From the NCBI GenBank assembly GCA_963082975.1, contig OY720344.1, forward strand, positions 96,849,228 through 96,913,227: DNA of 64,000 nucleotides, given 5' to 3'. The stretch comes from Labia minor (lineage: Eukaryota; Arthropoda; Insecta; Dermaptera; Spongiphoridae). Position numbers and translations under genes: made by a program. Positions 34,935 through 46,117 of this stretch are shown here, piece by piece (positions within the stretch are counted from its first letter, which is position 1; every line of letters starts with the position of its first letter). The notes under the pieces were generated by a model, which was not told where the DNA came from, made no database searches, and saw only the letters and a program-made list of their open reading frames with translations.

Positions 34935-35235
34935 GTATGACCTCTATGTATGTCCAGATATAGTTAGAATTATAAAATCGAGAACGCTTCTGTGGGACAC
35001 GTGGCTAGAATGGGGGAAGATAGAATGGCGAAAAATATATTGGTAGGGAGACCGAGTGGGAAACGTCCTCTTGGAAGACCAAGGACACGGTGGGTGGATA
35101 ATATGGGAAAGGATGTGAGAGAGATGGGAGAGGATAGGGACTGGAGAGTTGTGGCTCAGAATAGTAATACTTGGAGGGGTGTGATTGCTGAGGCCAAGAA
35201 CTTTCGAGATCCGTAGAGCCACAGAGATAGATATA
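34935..35235 (+). pseudogene. Non-LTR retrotransposon, C-terminal ORF2 fragment
   Basis: The best-kept copy of this tail: GHVARMGEDRMAKNILVGRP at the start of a clean 74-codon frame (34992-35216), then RPLGRPRTRWVDNMG and WRGVIAEAKNFRDP before the stop. A short deletion upstream (after AGAACGCTTC) breaks the link to the RLRWAG motif. Followed by GAGCCACAGAGATAGATA, the 3' tail also seen at 6760. This is the conserved C-terminal end of non-LTR ORF2, downstream of the RT domain. Confidence 0.8.
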
Positions 35236-35399
35236 GATTTTAATTAAAATTAGTTGGATTAGTTATTCGTTTTTCAATATTTTATATTTAGATATCTATA
35301 CAAATATCTATATATTTGTATAGAATGAATATATATTGTAATGAAATTTTAATGGTATCAATTCTGGAAAATTTTATTTTGGGAGAATTTCCTGTGAAA

Positions 35400-35960
35400 T
35401 TAAATAAAAGATAGGATATTCTCCCGAATTGGATATATTAATATGAAACCAAAAAAAAAATCAAAATTCCAACGAAGTCCTGTTAAGCCGGGGTCAAGAA
35501 TCAAATCCTCCCCGACTCGGATCCGAATTAGAACACCCGATTGGCTGAGAGCCTGGAGAACCATAAAAGTTATGTGGAGGGAGAAGAGCTGCCAGGAACA
35601 GGAGAGAAGTTTGAGCGGGGACTTGGATGGGTGAATGCAAAGCGTGAGGATCATAAAAAAAATTGTGTTGAACAAAAAAACAAAACAGCCTGTTCATCCG
35701 CCATATTGGAAAAAACAACATCCAGGGAGTGAAACAGTTCCTCCAGAAGGAAACCAATCTACAATATTGCCGACCATCAGCTGGGATTCGTTGGGGACCA
35801 CGCATCTTCAGTACAAGAATCCACCTGTTCGAGTTGCGGGGTCTTCCTTGGTTTCTCTACCCTCCTCCATATCTAAAGAAATATACCCTGAAGCTGTGTG
35901 ATTAATTCCAAGTGCTACCATTATACACCTTTTGTTGCGACCATTATATCCAATATTCAT
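35400..35960. other. GC-richer island, unassigned
   Basis: About 0.5 kb of higher GC with several overlapping frames on both strands. On the plus strand the frame ending in TGA at 35899-35901 carries ISWDSLGTTHLQYKNPPVRV and looks coding-like. On the minus strand 35494-35805 is also open. The left part (35470-35560, minus strand) has weak tRNA-like blocks (GGCTCTCAGCCAATCGG and GGATTTGATTCTTGACC), so this may be a SINE or LINE remnant rather than an exon. Confidence 0.3.
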
Positions 35961-35964
35961 CCGT

Positions 35965-36245
35965 CTAACCTTTTTTTATATATCTTTACACACACTTAAA
36001 ATTTAAATAAAAATGTTCAACTTTTTTTTTATAAAATTTTATTTTTTTCTTTTTTTCCTTACTGACCCAAAATAACACTTCAATATATATCTTTGTATAG
36101 ATATATATATATATATATTATTTGGAATATTTTTGATTTGAATGAAAAATTTCTTGCAATGTTCATCCCTTTTATTTCTATTTTCATATATTATTGATCC
36201 TTAATCACCTTTGAAAATATATTTTATTTCAAAAAAAATAGTTTT
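35965..36245. other. AT-rich spacer
   Basis: T-rich runs and a TA microsatellite near 36100-36120; no gene seen. Confidence 0.5.
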
Positions 36246-36247
36246 TT

Positions 36248-36954
36248 ACTATCGCGCCAGAGATAGTATTGCGATCATGAAAATTTTCGATGTTGAGATT
36301 TTGATGTTTTATACGTTTTGAAGGTTCCTGAGTCATTTTCACTAAGGATGAGAAAAATGTCTCTCTCTCTCTCTCTGTGTGTGTGTATGTGTATGTGTGT
36401 ATGAGGACAAGATTAGGCTTGAGCTAGAATAATGAAATTTGGTACACAGGCATTATTCAAAATACCGGAATTAATTTTTTAACACGCTGACTGCCAATGA
36501 TCCGCCACGTCCACATCCGACGTGTTGTCATCAACAAAGAGCCGAACGCTGTATACGATTATAGTAATATCCCTGTTAAATACATATTCAAATTGCACTA
36601 TCCATATAAATATATGTAATTGAACATCCCATATAAGAGATGTAATTGGTACATAATATGTTACGTCCCTGTACTTTACCTGGTAATGTATTTAATTTTT
36701 ATCAAAACTATGATAAAAGTTAATTGCAGCGAAAGGCAGGTCAAAACAAGTGCTACTTCATAAATTTGCGCAACTCACAAAAATATAGTATTAAGCCAAA
36801 GTCTTCTTAATTCAATAAAATGTTATCAGTGAAAATTATGTTAAAAACCTTTAATCCTATGATCGAATAGAATAAAATTTTAATTAATTTTCTAATATAG
36901 GAAAAATCATGATTATCCAATTCAATTCGAGTTTGTTGAGTGGAGATACTCCAG
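36248..36954 (+). mobile_element. Family A variant, copy A7
   Basis: Intact 5' end (ACTATCGCGCCAGAG), a (CT)n then (GT)n tract near 36360-36400, an internal deletion, and the same extra segment as A6. Ends TTGAGTGGAGATACTCCAG. The right half belongs to the duplicated block. Confidence 0.75.
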
Positions 36955-37720
36955 ATATTTTAATTCAGAAATCCATAAAAATATATTTAATTTTTGCTAG
37001 AAAAATAAGATTGATAGGTAGTTTATATTGACGTAATACGTATATTTTTAACTGATTATTTTTTCTCTTTGCTGATTATATAACATGTGTAATTTTATAT
37101 TTAAATATTTAAATATATATTAATAGAACGATGATAAATGAATATAATTATTTTATTATTATTTATTTTTTGGGGGGTTTATTGATAAGCTTCTACTAAT
37201 ATATATATATGACTCACATTGTGTAAAAGAGCTCAGTTCTTCCTAAACAGTGCACTAGTCAAAATGTTATCTATTACTAGTGGGATATTTATTCTCTTGA
37301 TTTTAGGTGTCTCGTCGGATGATTCAAGTAATTAATTGATTATGCATCTTTATTTTACATTTATGTATATATGTATATATGTATAATTATATAAACATAT
37401 TTTTGATTTATCATAAATACACAAAGAATACGTTCTTGATAATTATTTTACATATATAGGTATATAGCTATATTTTTTTATAATATTTTATTAATTGATG
37501 GTAATAATGCATTTATTTACTGTTCAAAAATATTTCTTTCATTTTAATATATAGTTTGTTTTACTAAGGAGAAAAAGTTCAATAATATATAATTATAATA
37601 TATTTAAATGATATATCAAATATAGTTTCTGAAAATGAAAGTCTTGTTACCCCCTGCGTTCTTTTACTTTTAAACAATAACAATTTTAGTTATTTATTTT
37701 CTTTTTTACCGACCGACGAT
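36462..37720 (+). repeat. Segmental duplication, copy 2 (orphan exon 1)
   Basis: Collinear with 27241-28530. Ends at or within the family B element B5; sequence after B5 is unrelated to the copy 1 intron and no exon 2 copy follows. Confidence 0.85.
37264..37327 (+). pseudogene. Orphan duplicate of cysteine-rich gene exon 1
   Basis: Identical to exon 1 at 28054-28117 apart from two substitutions: one changes Asn6 to Ser, the other is silent at Ser17. ATG, signal peptide, phase-1 end and GTAATT donor are all kept. Upstream, a TATA tract (37198-37210) and a better initiator (TCAGTTCT, 37233-37240) are also kept. No cysteine-rich exon 2 is found downstream within the window, so it is called a partial gene copy. 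It may still be transcribed or spliced to another exon. Confidence 0.75.
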
Positions 37721-38349
37721 AGTAAGGGAGGTATTGTTTTCACACCAAATTTCACATGTGGAGATTTTTACATATCTCCAAGAATCATGCATTTTCTTAA
37801 CAGAAAAAAGTATTTTTAGCATGATGTCTGTCCGTCCGTCCGTCTGTCCGTCTGTCCGTATAGATGTGTACAGCCTGAACGGCTCAACAGATTTTGATGA
37901 AATTTGGTATATTTACTTAATGCATCAGTGGGATGAATTGATCAACTTTTGGTGCAAATCCGGAAACCGGAAGTGGTAGTATTAGCGATCGACTATAGGA
38001 AGGGAAGGGTTATTTTCACACCAAATTTCACATTAGGAGATTTTTTTACATATCACCACGAATGTATTGGTTTTATCCTCGGGAAAAGTCATCTTCATTA
38101 TGTTTTTCTTAATTTAAAATTATATGACGTCACCCGGCCCTTCATGACGTCACAGCCTCGGTAACGCCGGGCAACGCCGGCTACTTCAGCTATATATTTT
38201 AAATAAAATAAAATTAAAAATATTTATGTTATATCCATATCTGTTTGTTATTACATTAATAGATATATTAAAATTATTTGAAATTGTTTCTGTAGCTGGA
38301 AATTAATTTATTTCAAACTGTCGGTCGGTTCAGACCTGGCCACAGGTCA
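37708..38349 (+). mobile_element. Family B element, copy B5 (full length)
   Basis: Intact ACCGACCGACGAT start, a long GTCC/GTCT run, TGACGTCA-type motifs and an intact 3' hairpin. More consensus-like than B4, although both lie at the same junction of the duplicated block. Confidence 0.85.
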
Positions 38350-38910
38350 ACTTATTTATTATTAGATAAATTTTGTCTCCTGAACAGGATGCATTTCAAA
38401 GTCAGAGTCAAGGCGAATTTCTTCGGTGTGAATTTCATTAGTAGTACTATTTTGCAATCGACTGGGTGGTAAAGAGAGTGAGGGGAAAGAGAGGTGGGGA
38501 GAGTGAAAATGTACTTGTGCGTCGTTCATTGACTCATGCCTAGTGAGATTCTCTTCTTTTGTCTTATCATTAATTCCCATTGTCATTAGCAAGAAGTCAA
38601 GCACTTCCGAGGTTCATCCACTCACCTGTCTGTTTAACAAATGGCCGCCTAATCTCCTAGAAGGGAAGATCGTTGTCCTTCGTTCCTCAGCGGTATGGAG
38701 ATTCCTAAGAGAGAGAGAGAAATAAATACAACAAAACAAACACAAATTTATATTCTTTGGTTTTTAATTTTTAGATCGAAATCAAAACGAATTAATGTTT
38801 CACATTCAATGAGTATCTGCACCCGATCATCAAAACAATTCTCTCTCATTCAGTTTTCTAATTGTCTACAGTCTTCAGTCACAGATCGAGGAAATAAAAT
38901 TAAACAATGA
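38350..38910. other. GC-richer unique island
   Basis: Not related to any repeat here. Contains the candidate minus-strand exon at 38626-38704. A further minus-strand frame at 38362-38604 (without an initiating ATG at its edge) carries TMGINDKTKEENLTRH and could be coding or retained-intron sequence. Confidence 0.4.
38626..38704 (-). CDS. Candidate internal exon, unknown protein
   Basis: Minus strand: a strong polypyrimidine tract and acceptor (TTTCTCTCTCTCTCTTAG) precede base 38704, and a consensus donor CAG/GTGAGT follows base 38626. The 79-bp segment between is open in just one frame, phase 1 in and phase 0 out, giving 26 residues that begin NLHTAEERRTTIFPSRR. Both splice sites and the GC content are far better than the background. 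No initiator, domain or neighbouring exon could be tied to it, and I do not recognise the protein. Confidence 0.4.
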
Positions 38911-38914
38911 ATAA

Positions 38915-40230
38915 AAAAAACAATATAATAAGATAGAAGTCTTCTTTAATTAATTAAAATTTATAATATAATATAATATATATCAATAAATCACACATCA
39001 TTTTTATAATGAGTTTTAGAGGGCAGATTTAAAGATAATTTTTTTATTGCAATGAGATTTAAAGATTTATTTATTTATTAAATAAATAACCTATTCAAAA
39101 GAACTTTTTATCCCCTTTCTTGTATTACATTTTTACTTTAAAATAGGTTAAAAAAATAAAATAAAATACGATTTGGTTTAAAATTAGAGGTTGAGGAATT
39201 TATTTTTAATTGTTCTAAATTTTAATAATTGACTTTAAAATATATTTAATATTACAGAATCATATTTGTTTTTTGTTTTTTAACTGAATAGACTATTTAT
39301 TGTTTGAACATTTTTCTATAATAAAAATAAATGGCAATGACATAAATAATTAAATAACAGAAAGTTAAAACATTTATTTTTAAATTTTTTAAAATTAAAG
39401 GTTAATCATAATTTTACTTAAAAAATCATTTCTATAAGCGATATTGTAGAATTATAATCGAGAATGTATTATATATAAATATTAATAATTGATATTGAAT
39501 TAAATGGTCCAAAAAATAATACGAGTATATAATTTTTAAATTTAAGTATTTATGGAATTTACAATATTTCATAATATAAATTTATTAATTTTTTTCAAAA
39601 TAAATAAATATAATTGTAAGCATGCATTTCTTGAATATTTCCTAGCAATATGGCCTTTGATGAGAATTTTTAAATAAAAATTAATTAATAAGAAGACAAA
39701 CTAAATAAAGGATTATGGTACCTCAATGCCTTATAATAAAAAAAAAACGTCTCTTGAACACCTATTTTGAACATCCTAAGTAAAGAAGTCGGTTGCCACC
39801 TAAGAGGTATAGAGGTGTATGGTGATCAAGACAACAAATCCTCCCAACCTGTATATCGATATTTTTTATCAGATTTCAATTAACTTTCCAATATTAAAAA
39901 CGTAAAACGGGTGGACCTCGTTCTTATAGAACCAAAATAGAAACAAACTATCTTTGCTAGGCACCGGACTAGAAACTGGGACCAAGACTGTGTAGAATCT
40001 GAATTCCAAATATTAGTAATACAAATACTAAAAATAATGATAATAATAATATGTATATATATATTAACCTAAAATAGTTTAAAATTATCCAAGAAATTGA
40101 ATTAAGTGTAACATAAAATTTATCATTTTTCAATGGTAAATAAATTATAATAAATATTTTAATCTTATGAATTGCTTTTATTTAATAGTATACCTACATA
40201 TTTGTTTTATAGTCCGTCAACATCAATTTT
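38915..40230. other. AT-rich stretch, no gene seen
   Basis: A moderately GC-rich patch at 39720-40000 has short open frames on the minus strand but no recognised protein. The remainder is AT-rich. Confidence 0.55.
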
Positions 40231-40236
40231 AAGGCT

Positions 40237-40275
40237 TATAAATACAAATTTGTATTGTTTCATTTATCATTCTGA
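40237..40275 (+). promoter_or_regulatory. Core promoter (TATA + Inr) of the 78-residue secreted protein gene
   Basis: TATAAATA at 40237-40244 lies 32 bases upstream of the A in TCATTCT (40267-40273), an initiator-like motif at the canonical spacing. Confidence 0.6.
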
Positions 40276-40416
40276 CCAGCTCGAATAACCGTGACCTTTT
40301 CAACTAAAATTTGTGGTTTTTGAAACAAAACATTGTGGTTTCAAATAATCCGGCCGTTATTTCATTAATATAATCATTCAACTCTATTCCGTTAACAGGT
40401 TACATTGGTTGAGCAG

Positions 40417-40653
40417 ATGGACACCAGCACTTGGGTCTCCGCCTTCCTATTCATTCTATTTAATTGCATCACCTTGGAGAATTTCCGCATTAGTGTGGGA
40501 GGACAGAACAACAACAACCTCATCACTATAACCGAAAGCGAATCTAAACTAATCACCTGTTTAAAAGTCACGGGTGAAAATTCCGAGCTATTCTTGCAAG
40601 TTGGCATCCTAACAAAACGGTTACCAATTATAGCCACTTTTCCTGTCAACTGA
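40417..40653 (+). CDS. Small secreted protein, 78 residues, unknown family
   Basis: The ATG at 40417 is the first in frame; the open frame just upstream has only a TTG. Residues 1-20 (MDTSTWVSAFLFILFNCITL) form a signal peptide. The mature part has one Asn run (NNNN), a single Cys and a beta-rich pattern, ITITESESKLITCLKVTG, reminiscent of the first strands of an Ig domain but without the Trp or second Cys. Codons favour G or C at third positions, unlike the neighbourhood, which supports coding. A TATA/Inr promoter lies about 150 bases upstream, and an AATAAA starts at 40671, 18 bases after the stop. It may be a complete single-exon gene, or exon 1 of a longer Ig-type gene. A 5' UTR intron ending at the CAG before ATG is possible. 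Confidence 0.65.
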   Translation: MDTSTWVSAFLFILFNCITLENFRISVGGQNNNNLITITESESKLITCLKVTGENSELFLQVGILTKRLPIIATFPVN

Positions 40654-40679
40654 TAATTCAACTCAATTTAAATAAATTA

Positions 40680-41569
40680 ATTGTCTCAATACGTTACCAA
40701 CAAACGCAATTTTTATTTTAATTAACATAAAAATCAATACAAATTACAAATAACAGAAAAATACTTTTTTAAACATACAATTTGTATATTCTCATCTATT
40801 TTGACTTAAAAAGATAAATTTCATTCATCTTAATAAATGATATAATTAAATTTATTAATTTAAATAAATTAAAAATAAACAGAGGTCTTATATGATCACA
40901 CTTCTTTTTTTATGATCAGCGAAAATAAAACTAAAATAATTGAATTTATTTGAATTATTATTTTATGTATAATACCAAAGTGAAGTATTTAAATATTTAA
41001 AGATGTATATTTAAAGATGTATAATTAGTAATAAAAGGATTAATTATAAATTAATAAAATCTTTAGAATCGGTGTAGAAAAGCTGAAAAATAATCAATAC
41101 ATTTTAATTTTAATTTTCAATTTTTAAGTTTAATTTTTAATTACATATTAGAAAAATTACACATTAAAGACATATTGATAGTAATATAAGTGGTAGTAAT
41201 GTCTGTTATATATTATATGTAGTTGGAAAAAAGAGATAGATGAAGCCAAAGGAAAATACAATATAAAAAATTATTTTATTTTTCGTTGACGTTTTGAAAC
41301 CTCGTGTATTTCTTCAAAAAGAAAATAACTCAAAAACTTTAAATATTATTAATAATATAATAATATTATTAATCATACAATAAAAATATTAGTGTTATTT
41401 AGTTAAAAGTATATTCATTTCAAAATATTTTTTAAAAAAATCCCAACTTTCAATCTTTAGAATTTTATATGAATACTAAGTACCTAAAAGCCAGCCAGGT
41501 CTGACTTAAATGAGCATAGAAGCCGATTCGCAATAAAAAAAATATTTTAATATTAAATGAATTAATTAG

Positions 41570-41603
<34 letters not shown>

Positions 41604-42755
41604 TTAATTAAATTTTAAAATTCAAAAAAATCTAAAGTTTCAAGAAAAAACCGCCATTTCCGGTTATACAAGCTAACTGTGATTCTTATAATATTTGGAT
41701 TTTTCTTTTTTATGCTTACGGAGGGAGATCTACTCGAGGGATTAATGTTTTCATTTGATTCCATTCTTGTTATATGTCTATCCCTTTTCCTTTATTTTTA
41801 TAAAATCTTGTATACATGATAAAAACTCATGTTTAAAGCTATTTATTAGATCTTTCTTATTTCCGGGAATCATTGAATTAGATATATAAATGTATATATA
41901 AATATATACAATTTAAGAGTAAATTTCGTTTTTTTTTATATATATAAAATTTTAATTTATTGGATATTAAAGATTATATTATTTGTATATATATATATAA
42001 TAATATTATAATTTATATTTTAGTAGTAGAAAGGGGTTGGAGTGAAATCCTACATAAATTCTCTCTATTATAGTAATACAGGTTAAAGATACTTGCAGGA
42101 TGTTATTTCTATTTAATTTAATATATACTTATATATAATCAAAATAAAAAATGAATTATAAGAAAATTAATTTCTAAGAATATAAAATGGGAATATTTTT
42201 AATGGACAAATATAAAAACGAATAGAAATCGTTTTCTGTATGGTAAATTAGGGATGGGATATGGTGGGAGGAGACCGAAGTATGAAGGAATGTAGTCCAT
42301 GCAAAGTCATTCAGTCTATACTGGTTTAATTTATTCAATGCAATAACTAAATTGTTTTTTTTAACAAACATTTCAGGGTTCATTAAATCTATTAACAGAA
42401 TCAAATTATAATACAAATGAGTTTGTTCAGTTGTAAATGAAATACATAAACTATTAAAAATTACAAATTATCTTTATTTATTATCCTTATAAATTACTAT
42501 TAATTGACAATAATTAATAAAGTAGGTTTTCTTTGAATTTTTTAATTTTTAATTTCATCCGAAAATAATATAAACATAAACTTTTATTAATTTATTTAAA
42601 TCTATATACATTTGTATATATATATATATGCATAGGTATAATATATTTTTTTGTTTTAGATACAATTAAAATAATATAATAACATTTCTTTGATTTAAAG
42701 ATTTCAGAGACTAATTGGCTATATTTATATTATATTATAGCACAATATAACATAT
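40680..42755. other. 2 kb AT-rich stretch, no gene seen
   Basis: Holds a TA microsatellite at 41573-41600. A short motif at 41288-41315 (GACGTTTTGAAACC...TTTCTTC) resembles the ends listed at 47320-47560. Frames here are AT translation only. Confidence 0.55.
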
Positions 42756-42762
42756 ATCTATT

Positions 42763-43150
42763 ACCATCTCGTCAGAGATAGTATTGCGATCACGAAAATG
42801 TTAAGATTTTTATGTTTTTATACGTTTTGAAGGTACCTGAGTCATTTTCACTAAGGTTGATAAAAATGTCTCTCTCTCTCTGTGTTTATGTGTATGTGTG
42901 TATGTAGACACGATTAGGCAATAACTGTTTGAGCTAGAATAATGAAATTTGATACACAGGTATTATTTAAAATTTGTAGTTTTCTATCAACTTTTGAGAA
43001 ATGTAGCTTTTTTTAAAATTAAGATTAATCGATCTGTATTGGTTTCTGCCTAAAGAATAAATCGCCTTTGTTAGTTTTTTCTCCTCTATATAGAAATTGT
43101 AATTATAAAGAAAAATGGCATCAGTAGTGACATCAACGCCTTCATATTTA
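42763..43150 (+). mobile_element. Family A copy A8 with a family B-like interior (chimera)
   Basis: 5' half is family A (ACCATCTCGTCAGAG start, CT/GT tract). After TGTAGC the sequence switches to blocks resembling family B (TGTATTGGTTT, TTAGTTTTTTCTCCTC, a TGACATCA-like motif). No 3' end of either family. May be a recombinant or a related subfamily. Confidence 0.5.
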
Positions 43151-43154
43151 CAGT

Positions 43155-43870
43155 TCGTTTTTAATTTAATTTTTAAATAAAATTAAAAAAATATTTTAAT
43201 AATATTTTAGAATCAAATTATGAAATATATTCATCAATCCCCCAGTCAAAAAAATATTCAGTTAAAACAACATAATAATTATATGAATAAAACATATTTA
43301 CACTTAAGAAACTTTAAATATTATTTCTTTTATTTAAAGAAGCATTGAGAGCTTTTAATAAATTCTTATAAAGTAGATTTCTGGGGCTTTTAAGTAATAA
43401 ATTGATTGATTGATATTTTCTTTGTTCAAATACGGCTTGGTAGTTTAAAATTTATATATTAATCTAAAATTTATATCCTATTATTCTAGCAAACATTGTA
43501 AGTATATATTATCTTACTGACTTTTTGATCTTGAAAATTGTTAACATATTTCTTTAATTTTTATATTTTTTCAAATATATTGTTGAATAAATCTAATCTA
43601 ATAATATTAAATCTATCAAATAATTTAAATGATATTTGGTTATTATAAATAAAAATAAAAAATTATATATTTGAATAATTTTGTTTGTGAATTAATATTA
43701 ATAATTTTGTATTCATTGTGTCGAATATGTACTGATAAATGGATAGGTTAAAACGGAGCTTTTAATAAGATGTTTTACATCAAAATTACAATAAAAACAA
43801 TTTGATTGATATTTTCTATGTATAAATAGAGACAGAAGTGAGATTATAATATAATAATAGTATAAAGGAT
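43155..43870. other. AT-rich stretch, no gene seen
   Basis: Nothing recognised. Confidence 0.6.
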
Positions 43871-43876
43871 GTTATC

Positions 43877-44730
43877 TATATAATTAAACGACTACCCAAT
43901 CCAAAACTCCTTCTAAAAGGCTTCATGGATCTTAATGGTTCAGATATCATTAGAACCGATTAGGTGTAAGGTTGAAAATTTCAACAAAGTTGATCCATTC
44001 CAAAGCTATGGGGAAAAAACCAACACACATAAACCACGGTCCATGTGGCGCCTCTGGTGGCTCAGTTAAGAAGTTGACACTCAATATAAAATTATGATTC
44101 TAGAAAATTCCGTACAAAGAATGTTTATAATATTTAAATTTTTATTTCAAGTTCTAATATTCTATAATATTAAAAGTAAAATTAAATTAAATGAGAGAAA
44201 ACGTCGATTGGCTAAAGAAGAAGGGCACTATGGTTATCTCAAAAAAAAGTAAAATAAGTCTGTATATTATTGTTGATGATATTGAATTGCTATTTTCTTT
44301 ATACACATATTTTATATATTTATTTATTTCTTGACATATTTTGTTAATTTATATTCGGTGTAAATATCACTAAAAAGTAGTATTAAAATGTATAAGGTAT
44401 AGGCCAATTATTTTAATTTTATTAAATATTTTTTTTAACTAAGATGTCCTAGGATGATATAAATTAAACATTGGTTTATTAAACCATGTTCATTTTTCTG
44501 AGGACATTTATACAGAAATTTTCATAAAATACCAGAAAGTGTTGTCATTATTATTAAGGTCTATAAACAATTTAAAATTCGAAAAAAGAAGATATGCTAC
44601 TCAAAAGTGATCATCAAAAGAGTTACAACTCTGAACCCCGTCGTGAATATTAATATTTAATACATTGATTGAATTAAAATGAATTGAAACCTTTCGCATA
44701 CAGACTTTCAACAAATTACTATGTATTAAA
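43877..44730 (+). mobile_element. Family C repeat, copy C2
   Basis: Collinear with C1: starts AATTAAACGACTACC, includes CGGTCCATGTGGCGCCTCTG and ends AAATTACTATGTATTA. Slightly shorter through small deletions. Confidence 0.7.
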
Positions 44731-44734
44731 TAAT

Positions 44735-45530
44735 AATTTAAACTTGCTTCACTTATCTTTTCTTTGTTTCTTTGCTTGATATTTTTAATTAATAATGATA
44801 ATGAAATAATTTGACTGTTTTAATACGCGTTTATCCATTATTATATCTGTGCGAAATCTTCGCATTGGCCATCTAGTTCTTTATAATAGTCCTAATGAAT
44901 TTATTAATATTTCCAGTCAAACCCGTAATAATCTTAAAATAATATTCACAGTCCATAAGGAATCATTTTTTTAAAGTAACGAGAAGGGGTTCGGTGAGCT
45001 AGGTACTTTTTATTATACAAGAATATATATATATATTTCTTATCTAGAAAAGAGATTATGAATTTGTTTGAGATTAACATATTAGAGGATTTTCGCGTTA
45101 AAAAATTAATCTATCATTAAGAAGTTTTCAGGAAAATTAATTATATAAAATTATTAATCAATAAAAAAAAACTTTTTTTTAAATTGTTGGTCAATATTTT
45201 TAAAAAATTTTAACATTGCCATTATTTGATATTGGAATTATAATTGAGAACAAAGATGGATCTACTTGAATACTAGAAGTTTAAAATTAATTTAAAATAT
45301 TATAATATATTGGTATGTAATTTAATTGTTTATTTAATGTTTTATATAAAGAATCAAGCAATACTTCGGTGTTTCAGGTATAATTAATTAATAATAAAAA
45401 TTATATAAGAATGTAAACATTTTAAAATTTTAAAAATGAAAATCAATATTTCTTTAAAAAGATAATTAAAAAAAAAATGTTAGCTAAAATTAAATGCAAG
45501 CAAATGTTTTTTTTCATATGATTTGACTGT
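44735..45530. other. AT-rich stretch, no gene seen
   Basis: Nothing recognised; would be downstream of the candidate terminal exon on the minus strand. Confidence 0.5.
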
Positions 45531-45534
45531 TGGT

Positions 45535-45642
45535 TTAATCTAGTACAACAGGATCCGGTTCATTCTTTTCGATGAGTAAATGAGGAGGTAAAGTACCGCC
45601 AGTCAAGACAGATCTTGATGAATCCATTCGCTGATTTGAAAT
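45535..45642 (-). CDS. Candidate terminal exon, unknown protein
   Basis: On the minus strand an acceptor (TTTATTCTAG) precedes base 45642 and a 35-codon frame runs to TAA at 45535-45537: ISNQRMDSSRSVLTGG, then TLPPHLLIEKNEPDPVVLD. The acidic, proline-containing tail and balanced codon use read like a real C-terminus. The in-frame TAG is part of the acceptor itself, which fits an exon boundary. Internal ATG at 45625-45627. No nearby AATAAA and no upstream exon identified. I do not recognise the protein. Confidence 0.35.
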   Translation of the reverse strand: MSNQRMDSSRSVLTGGTLPPHLLIEKNEPDPVVLD

Positions 45643-46060
45643 CTAGAATAAACTCGGATGAATTGGCAGCGATCATTAATTGGTAGCGTGAATGGTTGGC
45701 TCGTGATTGGCAATGACTGCCGATGTGACTCGCGATCTTGATGAACGTGTTGTTTCAAAGTGTGTCTGAATCAATGTGCATTCACGATTCTCTCTCTCTC
45801 TCACCCTCCCCCCTATCTCTTTCTATCTCTCTTACTCTCCGCGAACAGCGAGTTTGTTGTTCATCGATGAACCCACCAGAAATGGGTTAGCAAAGTCGAT
45901 CGGCATGCCGGATCGCCGATGGCGATTGCACACGCTTCGCCCTTGTCTCTCTCTCTCTCTCTCTCTCTCAGCTCGTTTGTTAACCTACTTCTTCACCCTT
46001 ATCCAGGCCATCCTCAGGGATCCTTCATCCAAATCCCTTTTTTAGTCATTCCATGATCTC
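45643..46060. other. GC-richer island with CT microsatellites
   Basis: Unique sequence with two (CT)n runs (45787-45804 and 45948-45970) and CG-containing motifs (GATCGGCATGCCGGATCGCC). The plus frame at 45776-46045 mostly translates the CT runs and is not a good gene. The composition suggests an exon, 5' UTR or promoter region of a gene, strand unknown. Confidence 0.35.
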
Positions 46061-46117
46061 ATAACCTTCAAAATTGGGATTGACCAAAATTTCAAATCCC
46101 TATTTAATTGGAAAAAT

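Noticed and set aside
37734-38164. Open frames across family B copies (and similar frames in family A copies near 46435-46763 and 50164-50457)
   Set aside because: They run through non-coding repeat bodies and microsatellites; other copies of the same family break the frames, so they are chance frames.
40392-40661. Minus-strand frame opposite the 78-residue secreted protein
   Set aside because: Shadow of the plus-strand frame, which has promoter and poly(A) support.
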